Shown here in pieces: positions 22,991-34,279 of a DNA stretch of 64,000 nucleotides. The stretch lies in assembly GCA_963971225.1 (NCBI GenBank), contig OZ020267.1, positions 106,603,892 through 106,667,891 on the forward strand, given 5' to 3'. The position numbers were made by a program, and so were the translations under genes. The notes below the pieces were generated by a model. The model saw only the letters and a list, made by a program, of their open reading frames with translations, did no database searches and was not told the DNA's origin. The DNA is from Melieria omissa. Taxonomy: Eukaryota; Arthropoda; Insecta; Diptera; Ulidiidae. The first letter of the stretch is position 1. Each line of letters starts with the position of its first letter.

Positions 22991-23162
22991 ACGAGCAAAT
23001 AGAATCATAAAACTTTAGAGAACAAAAACCAAAAATCAAGAAATATTTTTGTATATTTTCAATACGCTTACAGTCGTCAGTCATGAAATATGCATTCCAG
23101 ACAAGAGATGTCATTGTTAATTTTTCAACACGAAGATAAGTGTTTTTATACCTTTTTCTCTT

Positions 23163-23366
23163 TCTTAGGTTAAGTTGGGTCATGGTGACTGCCTTTGTAG
23201 GAAACACACTTCTGACATCACAAATTCCTCTCGTTCTTATAATTTGTATAGACTGCATGCGGATAGTGTTAAATGTGGTCGAATGTTTAACCAGTACGAA
23301 CTAGGAATCGAACCTAGGGCCTCTGGCAGCAAAAACCCCGCTAGACTACCCAAGCAGGCCGGCTCT
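23163..23366 (-). mobile_element. tRNA-derived SINE with LINE-like 3' tail
   Basis: On the minus strand the head reads GCTTGGGTAGTCTAGCGG (A-box-like, near 23360) and CCTAGGTTCGATTCCTAG (B box, ~23300-23320). The body runs leftward and ends in CAGTCACCATGACCCAACTTAACC. That tail resembles the ...AACCTAACCTAAC ends of the LINE-derived sequences at 27481, 35140 and 49543. A tRNA head joined to a LINE tail is the usual structure of a SINE mobilised by that LINE. It is not a functional tRNA gene. Confidence 0.65.
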
Positions 23367-23458
23367 GCTCTTCATTTTCTAAACTATTTCAAAACTTGTA
23401 ATGATGAGTTTACTTTTCGATGGAAGATCGTTTGTTTACGATCTCAACTCTGAGCTAA

Positions 23459-23617
23459 CACGTTGACTGCCACGGCAACTTTCAGAATTCCAGTCTAAGA
23501 AGCCAACGTCATTTAATGAACGAATATGACAAGTAAACACACTACGAGATAACTCGTAGTCGGCGTCCTAGCAAAGAACGCAATCTACGAGTTATCTCGT
23601 AGTTGGCAGTCAACGTG
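23459..23617. mobile_element. 159-bp MITE with CACGTTGACTGCCA ends
   Basis: Perfect 14-bp inverted ends CACGTTGACTGCCA. The right flank is TTAA (23618-23621); the left is CTAA (23455-23458), probably a mutated TTAA. Inside, CTACGAGATAACTCGTAG and CTACGAGTTATCTCGTAG form two palindromes. Fits a piggyBac-type MITE; no coding capacity. Confidence 0.75.
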
Positions 23618-23621
23618 TTAA

Positions 23622-24269
23622 AATCTGAATGAATGTTCCTTTCTTTATAAAGCTTTCCTTTTTCACACTTTCTTCTACTCCACTATATCCAGTATTTTAT
23701 TCCTATTTTCCTTCTCTATTACACAAAAAACCTCATCCACTCGAAGCCACTAATTGTTTTATAAAAAAAATGTTTTATACAAATTTTCAAGCAACTTCTA
23801 CTGTCTGGAAAATCTCATCATCCTCATTAATATGTCATTCTAGCTGTCACTTTACATTTGCCTAATGTTGACTTCATTGTCAAATACTGAAAATCAAAAT
23901 GAAAACCACTTTGACACTTTTAATTTGTTTATTTACATTTGAAATCCCACAACATTAATCTGTCATGAACTAAATTGAATAAGTTTTATTTATTCACAAC
24001 CTAATTGACATAACGGTTTAAACGCAATAATCTGTTCAATGCCAGCAAAGTCAACGTTCTCAATGTTTTCGCTCTTTAGTCGCGGTGCTCATAGTGACAG
24101 CTTATTTGCATTTTATATAAACATATGTACACATTTTTTTAAGCTTTCCAAATCATTTGCTCTCATTCTGGATTTAGTAGTTTTTGTTTACTTAGTTTTG
24201 ATTTTCTCTCTTTTTCTTTTTGCTTCTGTTTTTGGCATTTATTTACTTTTTTCTTTTGACTTTTTATGA
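23622..24269. other. Non-coding stretch
   Basis: T-rich on +, no recognised feature. A MITE ends just before it and a pyrimidine-rich array starts after it. Confidence 0.5.
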
Positions 24270-25400
24270 CTTTAACTTGATCTATTTTCTGTTAACCGAT
24301 ATATTCTTTACCTTTTACTTTCTATAATCCTTTTTACCTTCTATATTCCTTACCTACTCTTTACCTTCTATATTCCCTACCTACTCATCTTTACCCTTTA
24401 TATTCCTCTCACATCTTCTTAACCCTTTATGTTCTTTGCCTTCTATCTTTACATTCTATATTCCTTACCTTCTCCTCTTTTATGTTTACCTTCTCATCTT
24501 TACACTCTTTATTTCTACTACATCCTCTTTACCTATATATATATATATATTCTTTACCTAATCTTTACATTTTAGATTCCTTACCTTCTCCGCTTGCCCC
24601 CTATTATCTTTACCTTCTCATCATTGCCCCCTATATTCCTACCACATCCTCTTTGCCCTCTATATACTTTACCTTCTCGTCTTTGTCTTCTATATTCCTT
24701 ACCTTCTCCTTTTTGCTCTCTATATTCTTTATCTTCACATCTTTATCGTCTTTATTTCTATCACATCCTTGTCACACTTTATATTCTTTTCCTTCTCATC
24801 TTTTCATTTAAGATTCCTTACTTTCTCCGCTTTGCCCTCTATTATCTTTACCTTCTCGTCTTTGCCTTCTATATTCCTTACCTTCTACTTTTTGCCCTCT
24901 ATTATCTTTATCTTCACATTTTTACCGTTTATATTCCTTGCCTTCTCATCTTTACCCCAGGAAAGAAGGTAAGGAACACTATATACCTTCTTTTCTTTAC
25001 TCTCTATATTCTAACCTTCACATCTTTACCCTCTATATTCGTACCACATCCTCTTTGCACTCTATATTCTTCCCTTCTCCTCTATATTCCTCCGTATTCT
25101 TTACCTTCACATTTTTACCGTTTATATACCTTCTATATATTTCCTTCTTACATTCCCTATCTTCTCATGTCTACCCTTTGTATTCCTTACCCACTAATTT
25201 TTACCCTCTATATTTTGTAACCTTATCCTCTTTGCCCTCTATATTTTTGCCATCTGTTCTATACCTTCTTTCTTATTCTTTGCCTTCTCTTCTTTTCAAT
25301 TCATATTCTTTATTTCCCATTCCTCTGCACACTCTATGCGCTTTACATCTTCTTCTCATTCCATTTTTTTTGCCTTATTCCCCTTCTCTTCTTTTTGCTT
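24270..25400 (+). repeat. Degenerate pyrimidine-rich tandem array
   Basis: Phrases CTTTACCTTCTATATTCCTTACCTTCTC and CTTTGCCCTCTATAT recur in varied order every ~20-47 bases for over 1.1 kb. The + strand is almost entirely C/T apart from short TATAT pieces. Overlapping Leu/Phe/Tyr/Ser-rich frames (up to 217 codons) are a by-product of this composition. Confidence 0.85.
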
Positions 25401-27480
25401 CATATTCCCAGATCGCAATAACACTTTTTTGCATCAGCGAATTTAATTTACCGGCGCCACTCGAACAACACTGTTCTCCTCCTCTTCTCTCTTCACTTAC
25501 CGCTTTGATGCCGACAGAGGCACTCGAACTGCGTCCCTCCCCCCCTGCCTCCCCTTTCAACAAATCGTACGCACACGATTGTCTCACGTGACTTGTTGAG
25601 TTCCATTTATCAGTTTTCATACTAAACAGAAAAATGACAAAAATGTGGTCTTTGCGTGCTGTTTGTTGTTGTGTGCTTTTACCCTCTCAATTATTAAGTT
25701 TTTTTTTATTGCGCTTATCGTTTAATTTCAGTGAATTGAAATATTACGTCTGCAAGCGTTTTTCCGCTGCCATTTCGCTTGGTGGCAGTTTTACTTTACA
25801 TTGTGGTCCGCGTCAGTCCAATGAAAATTTTATATTCAACGCAAAAACAACAACAACATATGAAATATATAGGGGGCACATTAGTGGGCACACGTCAGGC
25901 GATACGAGAGCGCGGCAGCAGCTGGTGGCCGCCATTGTCTAATTTGCAAACGCAAATTCAGAATTGCGCGCCAACACACTGACACACACAATGCAAAAAA
26001 AAAACAGCAACAACAACGAAGCATTGAAAATTACCTATCCAACAAAGTGGCCAACGACAACAACAAATGAACGAACGAAAACAACAAACTAAAAGAAGCG
26101 AAATAAAGAATAGTGAAAACAACAAAACGAATGACAATCGTCAAAATGAGCGGCGCCAGCGAGTGTTTGACCGGTTTGGTGGCGCTGCGGTTCGTTGGAG
26201 CCTCGCGGCACTCGTTGCTTTTGGTTGTGTTGTTGGTTGCGGCGGATTTTTGTCATGGCCGAGTGGCGAGCCTCGTCTCGTTGCTGCTCGTTGCATGATT
26301 TTGCTGCTTGGAGCAACAGTCGTGTCGCGCGAATGAGCGACAAGTAGAACGAGCGAGCGAGCGCGCAGGCGGGTGGTGGGTGGCCGCAGGTAGGTGTGCG
26401 CCCTTCTGCCCTCGCGGCTGTATGTGTGTGTGTGTGGAAGCGCAAAGCACCATACAACACAAATTAACTAAATCGCTCAAGCTTAGTCCCAGAGAGAGAG
26501 CGCGCGCCAGTCTGCGGTAGAGAGCACAACGCCTGCATGGCTCGCCGTCACGCAAAATATTAGTGAGCATTTTAGCAACAACAATGCAATGCGTCTAGTG
26601 GTGAGCAATAATAACAGCACTAAGTGGGAAAACAAAATGGCAACTTTAACACAAACAAATGCAAAGTTTAGGCAAAAACCATTCTAAATGAGCTCAACAA
26701 TTACTAAAAAGGCGGCAAATGTCTGCTTTCAATAAAAATAAAATATATGTCTAAACAATGTGTAGGAATATATTTGGCGAAACAATAAAACATACAACAA
26801 CGAAGTAAATAACTAACGAGCGAAAATAATCACAACAATAATAATAAACAATTTAGCAGCAAAAGTTGATTAGGGCCAATTTGATGATGTTTGAAAGCGA
26901 ATAAAAAAAGACAATAATTGTTTTGCATGCCAGTGAACCATGGAGTGGAGAGGAGGGAGAAGAGTGAGTGGATTGTGGTTGTTGATTCAGGTGTGCGTGA
27001 AAATTGTGAGGTTAGTTGAGGTGGGCACTGTTTTAAGTGAATGTAAATGTTCTATAGTGAACTCATTTCATGGATATATTTGTTTGATGTTGCACCTTTT
27101 GCATAAAAGGAAATAAATCAAACTTATAGGTACTAGATTTTCATGAGTACGAATAGCTAGAAAAATGTTCATTGAAACAGTTGAAACTGTCAGATGATTG
27201 ATTGGGATATATCAGTCTTAGATAAAACAACTATTAGTAGCTAGTTGTATAGTAACCCTTTGTCGCTTTTCAGGTTAAATAGACATCTCCATAAACTGGG
27301 CATAGACCAGAAATCACTTGTCATGTTTAAGGCAAAAATGGAAAAAAGATGACAATAACCTTTGCAACTTTTCAGCTCAATTCCATTTTAGACCATAATT
27401 TGCACCAACAGTTTTTTTATCAGGGGCGGTTGAACCCCCAACCCTATCCATCCAAGTTGTGGATGACACTTTAGACGATG
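25401..27480. other. Non-coding stretch with a G+C-richer island (about 25900-26570)
   Basis: From ~26130 to ~26570 G+C and CpG rise well above the surroundings, with GAGCGAGCGAGCGCGCAGGC at ~26351 and an AGAGAGAGAGCGCGCGCC stretch near 26490. Overlapping frames on both strands are open. A + donor-like site GCCGCAG/GTAGGT lies at 26389. This could be a promoter or 5' exon of a host gene, but no core promoter or conserved protein is recognisable. The rest is A-rich and featureless. Confidence 0.35.
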
Positions 27481-27735
27481 TTAGGTTAGGTTATGGTGTC
27501 TACCTCTCTAGGAGAGACTCGGAGTTATTGTTAGACCCATTGTGATACCACATATTCCACCAGTTGGACCCCGAATCTGAACGGCGGTTGGCGGTTTTCT
27601 TTCACACGTGGAGGTTTTGTCAGTGCCTGTAATTCTTATCTGCTTCATCCATATGAAGATAGAAGTAGACGAGCGTTTCACCAACCCGAGCTAGGATTCG
27701 AACCTGGGGCCTTCGATATTAGAAGTCGGCGTAGA
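27481..27735 (-). mobile_element. tRNA-derived SINE with LINE-like tail, second copy
   Basis: Minus-strand B box GGTTCGAATCCTAGCTC lies at ~27688-27704; the tail near 27481 reads CACCATAACCTAACCTAAC. In between, the segment GTGGAATATGTGGTATCACAATGGG matches text also found in the LINE tails at 35060 and 49600. The head upstream of the B box is poorly preserved. Same design as the copy at 23163. Confidence 0.6.
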
Positions 27736-28149
27736 TTAAGATTTGTATTGAGTAGCCTAATTTGGCAACTCAAAGGTGCTCACGTGGATCACGTCGTCAA
27801 AATTTATTGTAATAAAACTGAAGATTGTCATAAAACCAGTGAAGACGAAGCTTCTCATTTACCTCTTCGCAGACAATATTAATTAGTACCTCCTGGACCA
27901 ATTGCGCATCTTCCCATTAGGATATTCGATCTTCCGTACAATCTACAGTAAGCTCGGGCAACAGTAAGCTCGGGAATATAGGGTCTCCTTCGAACGAAAA
28001 GCTTGGTGTTTTGGTCCAAATTTATCGTCCTACAAACAAGAAACTTACAAACGCACGAACTCCTCCCCAGCAAGCGAAGTATAGGACGTCTACTGCTAAC
28101 TCCGATAGGATATTTTGACTGTAATAATACTCAAGTAGTAACTGGCGAT

Positions 28150-28600
28150 CCACTAAGGTTGACCGGTTAGTTGGTTAGAGTGGCCAAGTCCCCATCATCC
28201 AATTAGCACTGGTGCGCCGTTTTGCTGCCACTATTCCCATTTAGTGGTTAGCCGCCGTAGCTCAGCTGGCTGGTGTGTTGGGCCGTGAGTCAAGACTCCG
28301 CGAGTTCAATACTCCGTTGCGTTAACACCGAAAAAAAAAGAAAAACTGTCCTGCTGTCCTCTCAGCAGGAGAAATGGTTAGCACACTTGGCGCTTATAAC
28401 CACTCCGAGTAGTTAACTCAGGCAAGAAGTGACCCAGCGTCCATTTCGCTATGCCTTTGAAGTCGGTGAAGAATGGATTTCCCAATGTATTCCACTTTTT
28501 TCTCGATTGAGCGCGGAGAAAGTAGAAGATGGTTTCATTACCGTTTGGGTTTACGCATCGGCGGTAGCAAGTATGTTGAGTCCACTAGAATTACACCCAT
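28150..28600 (-). mobile_element. LINE 3' remnant, same family as 4650-5767
   Basis: Minus-strand translation of ~28430-28590 gives a zinc-knuckle-like block, CYRRCVNPNGNETIFYFL, then AQSRKKWNTLGNPFF, matching the C-terminus of the LINE at 4840. The key cysteines are partly lost. Further left, 28190-28240 matches that LINE's 3' UTR (CATCATCCAATTAGCACTGG, CCACTATTCCC). A SINE at 28251-28373 interrupts the remnant. Confidence 0.7.
28251..28373 (+). mobile_element. tRNA-derived SINE, 3'-shortened copy
   Basis: Starts GCCGCCGTAGCTCAGCTGG with A box, then B box GAGTTCAATACTC (~28313-28325) and an A-rich run. It is the same family as 5870-6200 and ends early at CAGCAGGA. Near-duplicates TGGTTA flank it (28245-28250 and 28375-28380), so it inserted into the LINE remnant. 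Confidence 0.8.
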
Positions 28601-31600
28601 TCTGACTTTTTTTAGGCAGTTGATTAAATTTGTTAATTAATACAGTGATGGTCATTCTGTTGCTCGCGAGTAGGTTGGCCATCATTCAATTGTCCTCACT
28701 GATATAAACTATGTCTCGAGTTCAGTTACTTAAGTCCTGACTCGAATAATTTATTTGACTCTAAGCCATGTCCTCCTCTATCATTTGTCTCAATTCTCGA
28801 TTTTTCCGTCGTTTTCAACTCTAGATTTCTCTGTATCTTCTTTTACGTTATTTTTTGTTTAACATAAACAACTCACATCCGATTTTGATGCGTGCCGCAA
28901 AATTTTGGCAACATTTTGCGCCAGTTTGAAATACTCTAATTAGGAATTATTGAGGTCAATTTTTGTGGAGCACTTAAAAGTTTAAGCAGCAAAAATGTTA
29001 AGCGTGCCGAGCACGAGCGCCAACAGTAACACAAGAACAACAAGAATGGAAGCGCTGCTGTTGTGTGCTGACAGCACGAGTAGCACAACAACAAAATGGG
29101 GTCATAAATCAGTAAAAAGTCAGAAATCCTCAACAAGAAAAAAACAAACACCCACAGAAACAACAGCAGCAACAACAACAACAAAATACAAATCGAGTTG
29201 AATATGCAGAGAGAAATTGGATTAAAAATTAATGCAAATAAATCACAGCAACAAAACGTAACGTAAAGATGGAGTGAAAAGATGGAGTGGAAAGAAAAAA
29301 TTGAAAGCAAAAGTGAAAGACTGAAAAATGAGAGCGAAGGCTAACAAATGAACTGCAACGTGTTAAGATGCGATAAAACGATATGGCAACAAACTGAATA
29401 ACAACAACAAATATAATGAATAACAACAACAAACTGAATAACAACAACAAACTGAATAACAACAACAGCAAGAAGAAAAAACATAGAACATGTAAAAAAA
29501 AATTTTATTTTTTTTCAAATCATTAGCAAACAAACAAGTTTGCGTAGCTAAAGAGCCATGCAGAATGGCAAAGACCGGCAAAACCAAAGTGGCAAATATG
29601 ATGAATGGCTGCGCATTAAGCCAGAAGAAACTACGAGTAGAGCAGCAAAGGTGGGAGTGGTGTAAGAGTGCGGCTGGCGTGGCGACAGTCGCCGTCACGT
29701 AAACTGTTAAATTGTGGAAAAGCGCTGAGCAAGAGAACAGCAACAGAAAAAAAACGATTAAGTGAAAATTATGAAAAACTGTCACAACACACACACACAC
29801 CGGAGGGCGTCGCACAGTTCTAACAACAAAAACAACAATAAATATTTTGACAGTTTGACAATGCTGCCGTGTCGCTATTTGGCGTGTGGCAGACAAAACA
29901 CCTTCGTGTCCTGCCACCTTGCCGCTTGGCGGCCATGCGATGCGCATTTTCGCGGCGCCGCTGGTCTCCTGGTCGACGCTCGACGCTTGTTTGCGTTTAA
30001 GCTGATTTGCATAAAAGTTTTTATTCTATTTTATTATTTCATTTTGGCAGCGACTTTGTTGACAGCGGCAGCAGTCAACAACAACAACAACAAGCAAAGC
30101 CAACAATGACAGGCAACAATGTTGCAACGAACAACGACGAGTCGAATAACATAAAAAAATAATAATAATCTTATAAACAACAAGCAATGATGAGACATCA
30201 GAATGATGAGAAACGTATTGAAAGCTAAATAAATACACAGCAGCAATTGCAGCGGGCCGCAGTGCCGCAAAGTATGCAACATTTATTAAAGCGACTGTTA
30301 ATAGGAAACTTTGGCAACGCAAAAATCACTTGAAATGTGCGAAATTACAATCAGAGAGGGGAAAAAGAATATAATTTATTATAAAACAACAACAACTAAC
30401 CGAAACTTTCACATACACACACGCCCACGCACACAAATACTACTTCGTAGCTAAAATAAACTGCAACAATTGCAACCAAATAAAACAGTTTTGCGTGTTG
30501 CTGTTGTTTTCATACTGTTTCAGCTGTCGCCAAAGTCATCAGCACTAGCAACAACAACAACAACAACCACAATAGCAAATGCGTTGACAGCAACACGCTG
30601 TCACTGCTGTTCGGTTGCCAGCAGCAGTGCGTACATAAAAATTTTATTGTTGTTGCATCTACTGCTGTTGTTGTTGTATTTAGCATTATGTCGTTTGTTG
30701 CTGCAAGTAGTAGCAGTAGTTGTAGTAGGTTTTGTTGTTATTGTTGTAGCCAAAATGCAATCAGCAAATACAGTCGTTCAGTTGGGTTTGTGTGTGTGTC
30801 TGTCTGTTGCTTGCCTGACTGTTGGCCATACGTGCCAACATTTTTCGCTGTCATTATGTTTATATATGTGCGTGTGTGTGTATGTGTGCCAGCGCGCTTA
30901 AAGCCCAAGTTAACAGGCGTCGGTGTTGGCGTAAAGGCTTTTAATGCTTCCTCGTCTGTTTCCTTCGCTGCTTCCTGCTGTCGTGTATTGTATTGTTGTG
31001 TTGTTGTGCTTATTATTGTTATTATTATTATTATTGCTACTGCTGTATACATTACAGCAACACCAACAGTAACAGCAGTAGCAGCAACCACAGCAGGTCA
31101 ACAACACTCACTAACCGGTTGGCTGAATTTCGTTTGGGTCGGTTGCACGGTTGGCTGAGCGGGTGTACCCGACAGACGCACGTTAGACCGAATAGAATGG
31201 ACTGGACGGCTGGCTGGCTGGCGCACAGACTCACTGGCAGATAATATTTCATTTTTTGTGCCACAAACACACCCACACGCGCCCTGACTGCCACATGTGT
31301 TGCTTTGTAATATGACAACAAAACAACAAGCCACACCACAATATAAACGTTGGACGTTCGGACGTTTGGTGTGTTTTTTTTTGTATTTAGAAATTTATTT
31401 TATTTTTATTAGGGGAAAGGAAAGTGATGAAAAAGGCCACATCATACATTAATAATGCGTATAAAAGAATCGACGAAAGAAAAAAAAAACAATTTGTTTT
31501 CTCAAAACGTTTTTATTATGGAATGCAAATTGATGGCACAATGCCTTGAAGAACAGCAACAACAATAAAAACCAAAACAACCACCAAATCATGCCGATGC

Positions 31601-32890
31601 TTTATGAATTCTTTACTGCAAAACCATAACGTTTTTTTATTATTTTGTACACCATTACACACAATTAAAACACTTGCAAATGCAACCAAATATTTTTTTT
31701 ATATAAGTAAAACAAAAATTTATTTTCACTCAACCACATAAACGTAAATTTCGCATTAGTGAATATTTACTCAGCAGCAGCAGTTGGCGTTATAAAAATT
31801 GGCGAACGCATAAAAATGGATATAAAAACAAACACAACAACAACAACTGCAACCACTATGCCAAAAAGCCATAAGCCATAAGTTATAATAAGAATTGCCA
31901 TAATTTTGAAGCCATTTTCATGCGGCATATGGATTTCACTATAATTTGTTTTTGTTGTAGTTGTATGAGTCAGTTGAATTGCAAACGCCGCCATTGGCAT
32001 TCAAGGCTGCAACGCGCAGACAACCCAATAGAAAACAAATGACAGTCGCACGCTGCAGGCAAACAGCCAAAATGACTTAACAGCCACAGAGACCAAAAGC
32101 AGTGCTCTAGGTTTTCTTATTGTTAGAAATAATATTCCATCTTGTTGTATTTTATATTCTAACTTGTTAGTCAATGCAACTTGGTTCATGGTTGAGTATT
32201 TGTGAAAGAGTTCGAAAGCGATTGACAACCATTTCAATAGGTTTTGTTGCTACGCCAAAGTTCTGAAACTAAGGCAGTAAGAAAAAAAATCCTTGAAAAT
32301 GTTTGGAAGAGTTGTAAAAAGTGCTTATCGAGACTAGAGATAAGGTCAATATTTCTGTGGTTAAAAATAATAAACACTTAAACATACTTGTGGTTGTTTG
32401 TGGCACTTTGTTGCTTACATAAACTCAACACATCTACTTCCTGTGCATAACTTCTCACTGCGTGCATTCCTTTCCTCTTTTTCCAACCTCTACGACACAA
32501 TACAAGTCAATTCGAATTCTTTAATTTTATTGCATTGAAATTGCGTAATTTTAGCCATTATTGCTGTCTGCTCTTTTTCTTTTTCTTCTTCTTCTTCTTT
32601 TTTTTCTTGCTTTATGTGCATAAATAAATCTCATAAATCTTGACATTAATTGCTATTGGGCCGGCCCACTTTTATTTATTATTGTTCCTAAAATTAAACT
32701 AAGTACATTACACTTTTAATTAATTGCCTAAAAGTGGCTTTCGTTAGCCACCTCCCCCTTCTCTCCCTCACCACTTTAAGTACTTTTCTTTTATTTATAT
32801 TTCTAGCAAAAATTTATTGGCGTAATGATTTTTTTATGTGTCTACTGTATTTTGGCGTCTGTCCCAATGACGTGTCTGCATTTGACTGAT
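28601..32890. other. Non-coding, unique-looking stretch
   Basis: Rich in CAA/TTG trinucleotide tracts (for example 29400-29470, 30640-31090) that create long frames on both strands. The best-looking, 30470-30901 on + (143 codons), begins with a hydrophobic segment but then becomes Thr-, Leu- and Val-runs. No domain, splice-bounded exon or RNA gene recognised. Confidence 0.5.
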
Positions 32891-32896
32891 TGTTAA

Positions 32897-33504
32897 CAGT
32901 GTGGCCAGATAATTAAAACGATTTTCTCCTAAATCTTAAAATAAAACTAAAATTTCCTACCAAAAATTTCAAAGATCTCCAAAATTAAAAAATTTTGTTT
33001 TTTCATTATAAACAATGGAATTAAACTTCTAATAAAAAAAATTCAAAGATATTAAATGTTCCTTTACTGCAACCTTTTTATTCATTCAGCTTCAGCTTAA
33101 CAACAATTAACACTAACAAAACATATAAAAAATGAGATCGGCATTAAATTCGCTTTTGTAATCTTCCTTCATTCATTCTAAATTATTATTATAAATTATT
33201 CAATTTGAAGCATAAAATTTAATTCAAATAAATTAGACACTTTAGCTTTCAATATTCAAGGCTTCAGTGCCACTAATGATGTCGAATGTATCTTTATCAA
33301 AATCTCCTAAACTTTCTCTTAAACATTTTTTCTTCCTAAAAATTCTCCTAAAAGTCCAAGAATTTTCTAAATTTAGAAGGAAATCTCCTACTACACTAAT
33401 TATGTCAAATGTGTCACCATTAAAATCTTCTAAACATTTATTCTTCCTAAAAGTCCAAGAATTTCCTAAATCTAGGGATGAAATCTCCTGATCTGGCAAC
33501 ACTG
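32897..33504. mobile_element. 608-bp TIR element, hAT-like MITE
   Basis: Ends are CAGTGTGGCCAGATAA at 32897 and, inverted, CAGTGTTGCCAGATCA at 33504. The 8 bases outside are ATTGTTAA and CTTGTCCA, which share five positions and could be a decayed 8-bp duplication as in hAT elements. Inside, a ~130-bp segment is tandemly duplicated (33262 and 33392; CTTCCTAAAAGTCCAAGAAT-type text). No transposase seen. Confidence 0.5.
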
Positions 33505-34279
33505 CTTGTCCATGTAATTGTGCGCGTTATTTATGTGAAATTTTGCACGTAGCTGTTGTGTGCCAAAGGTGCGGCTAAGCAGTGACAGCCTGCAAGCAAA
33601 GTTACAGCCAGCTGTCGTAAAGGTGATAATTATTCCTGACTCTGTCGTGTTGCAGTACGTTGGCTTTTGTAGTTGTTAACTCTTTGCCGTGTATAAATTT
33701 GGAATTTTTTTTTGTGAAAATGATAAGAATAGCTTCATTCGAGCGTTAGTTATAGGACTCACTATGGTCACAATTAATTGTTTTGTATCAATTGATACTA
33801 TTTTGTATAACAATTAATAAAGTACTTTTGTATAATTTGATTAATTTTGAAAGCATTTTTTTTTGGAAAGTTTTTCTGCAAATTTTTGACTGTTGTCTCA
33901 TTTTTAAGATAATTTTGTTAGCTGAAGACATGCTGGACACTCTTTGTTTTTAAAGTTTCTCTGGAAATTTGTGACTAATGTCTAATTTTTAAGGTCAGCT
34001 GAAGACAAGCTGAGCAGATGTAAAAACCTGGTTTAGAACAGCTAAGCGTCTGTAGACTTTATGAAACAGCAGAGGAGATTTCTGAGTAGCAGGAGGCGTT
34101 ACCTGGCCCAACATTGGTTTGAGAGAAGAGAACATCACGCACCCTAACTCCCGTGAATTACTTAGTGTTATTAGGTCGGTGGATTTAAGCGATGTTCTCA
34201 AACTGATAGTAGCAGGGACCACAATAGATGATTACTGATCTCAGTGCATTATAACTCAAATAAAATCAGTAAATCTAGC
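33505..34279. other. Non-coding stretch with a ~100-bp duplication
   Basis: A diverged tandem duplication occurs at ~33862-33935 and ~33950-34018 (AGCTGAAGACATGCTGGACA and AGCTGAAGACAAGCTGAGCA). 34019-34279 precedes the LINE RNase H block and may contain further, unrecognisable LINE sequence. Confidence 0.45.

Noticed and set aside
22746..23258. 170-codon minus-strand frame
   Set aside because: It runs across the third 275-bp tandem unit and into a SINE; it is chance open reading.
23290..23360. tRNA gene on the minus strand
   Set aside because: The A/B boxes are present but no proper cloverleaf or acceptor stem; the sequence continues into a SINE body with a LINE-like tail.
24482..25591. 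Several 100-217-codon Leu/Phe/Tyr/Ser frames
   Set aside because: All come from the pyrimidine-rich repeat; overlapping frames are equally open and none has a domain.
26113..26298. 61-codon frame with hydrophobic N-terminus
   Set aside because: Too short and lies in a region open in several frames; kept only as part of the G+C-island observation.
30470..30901. 143-codon frame starting with a signal-peptide-like segment
   Set aside because: Composed of Thr, Leu and Val runs from CAA/GTT tracts, with overlapping open frames on both strands.
33676..33700. TTAACTCTTTGCCGTG as another TTAA MITE end
   Set aside because: No inverted partner found within 2 kb.
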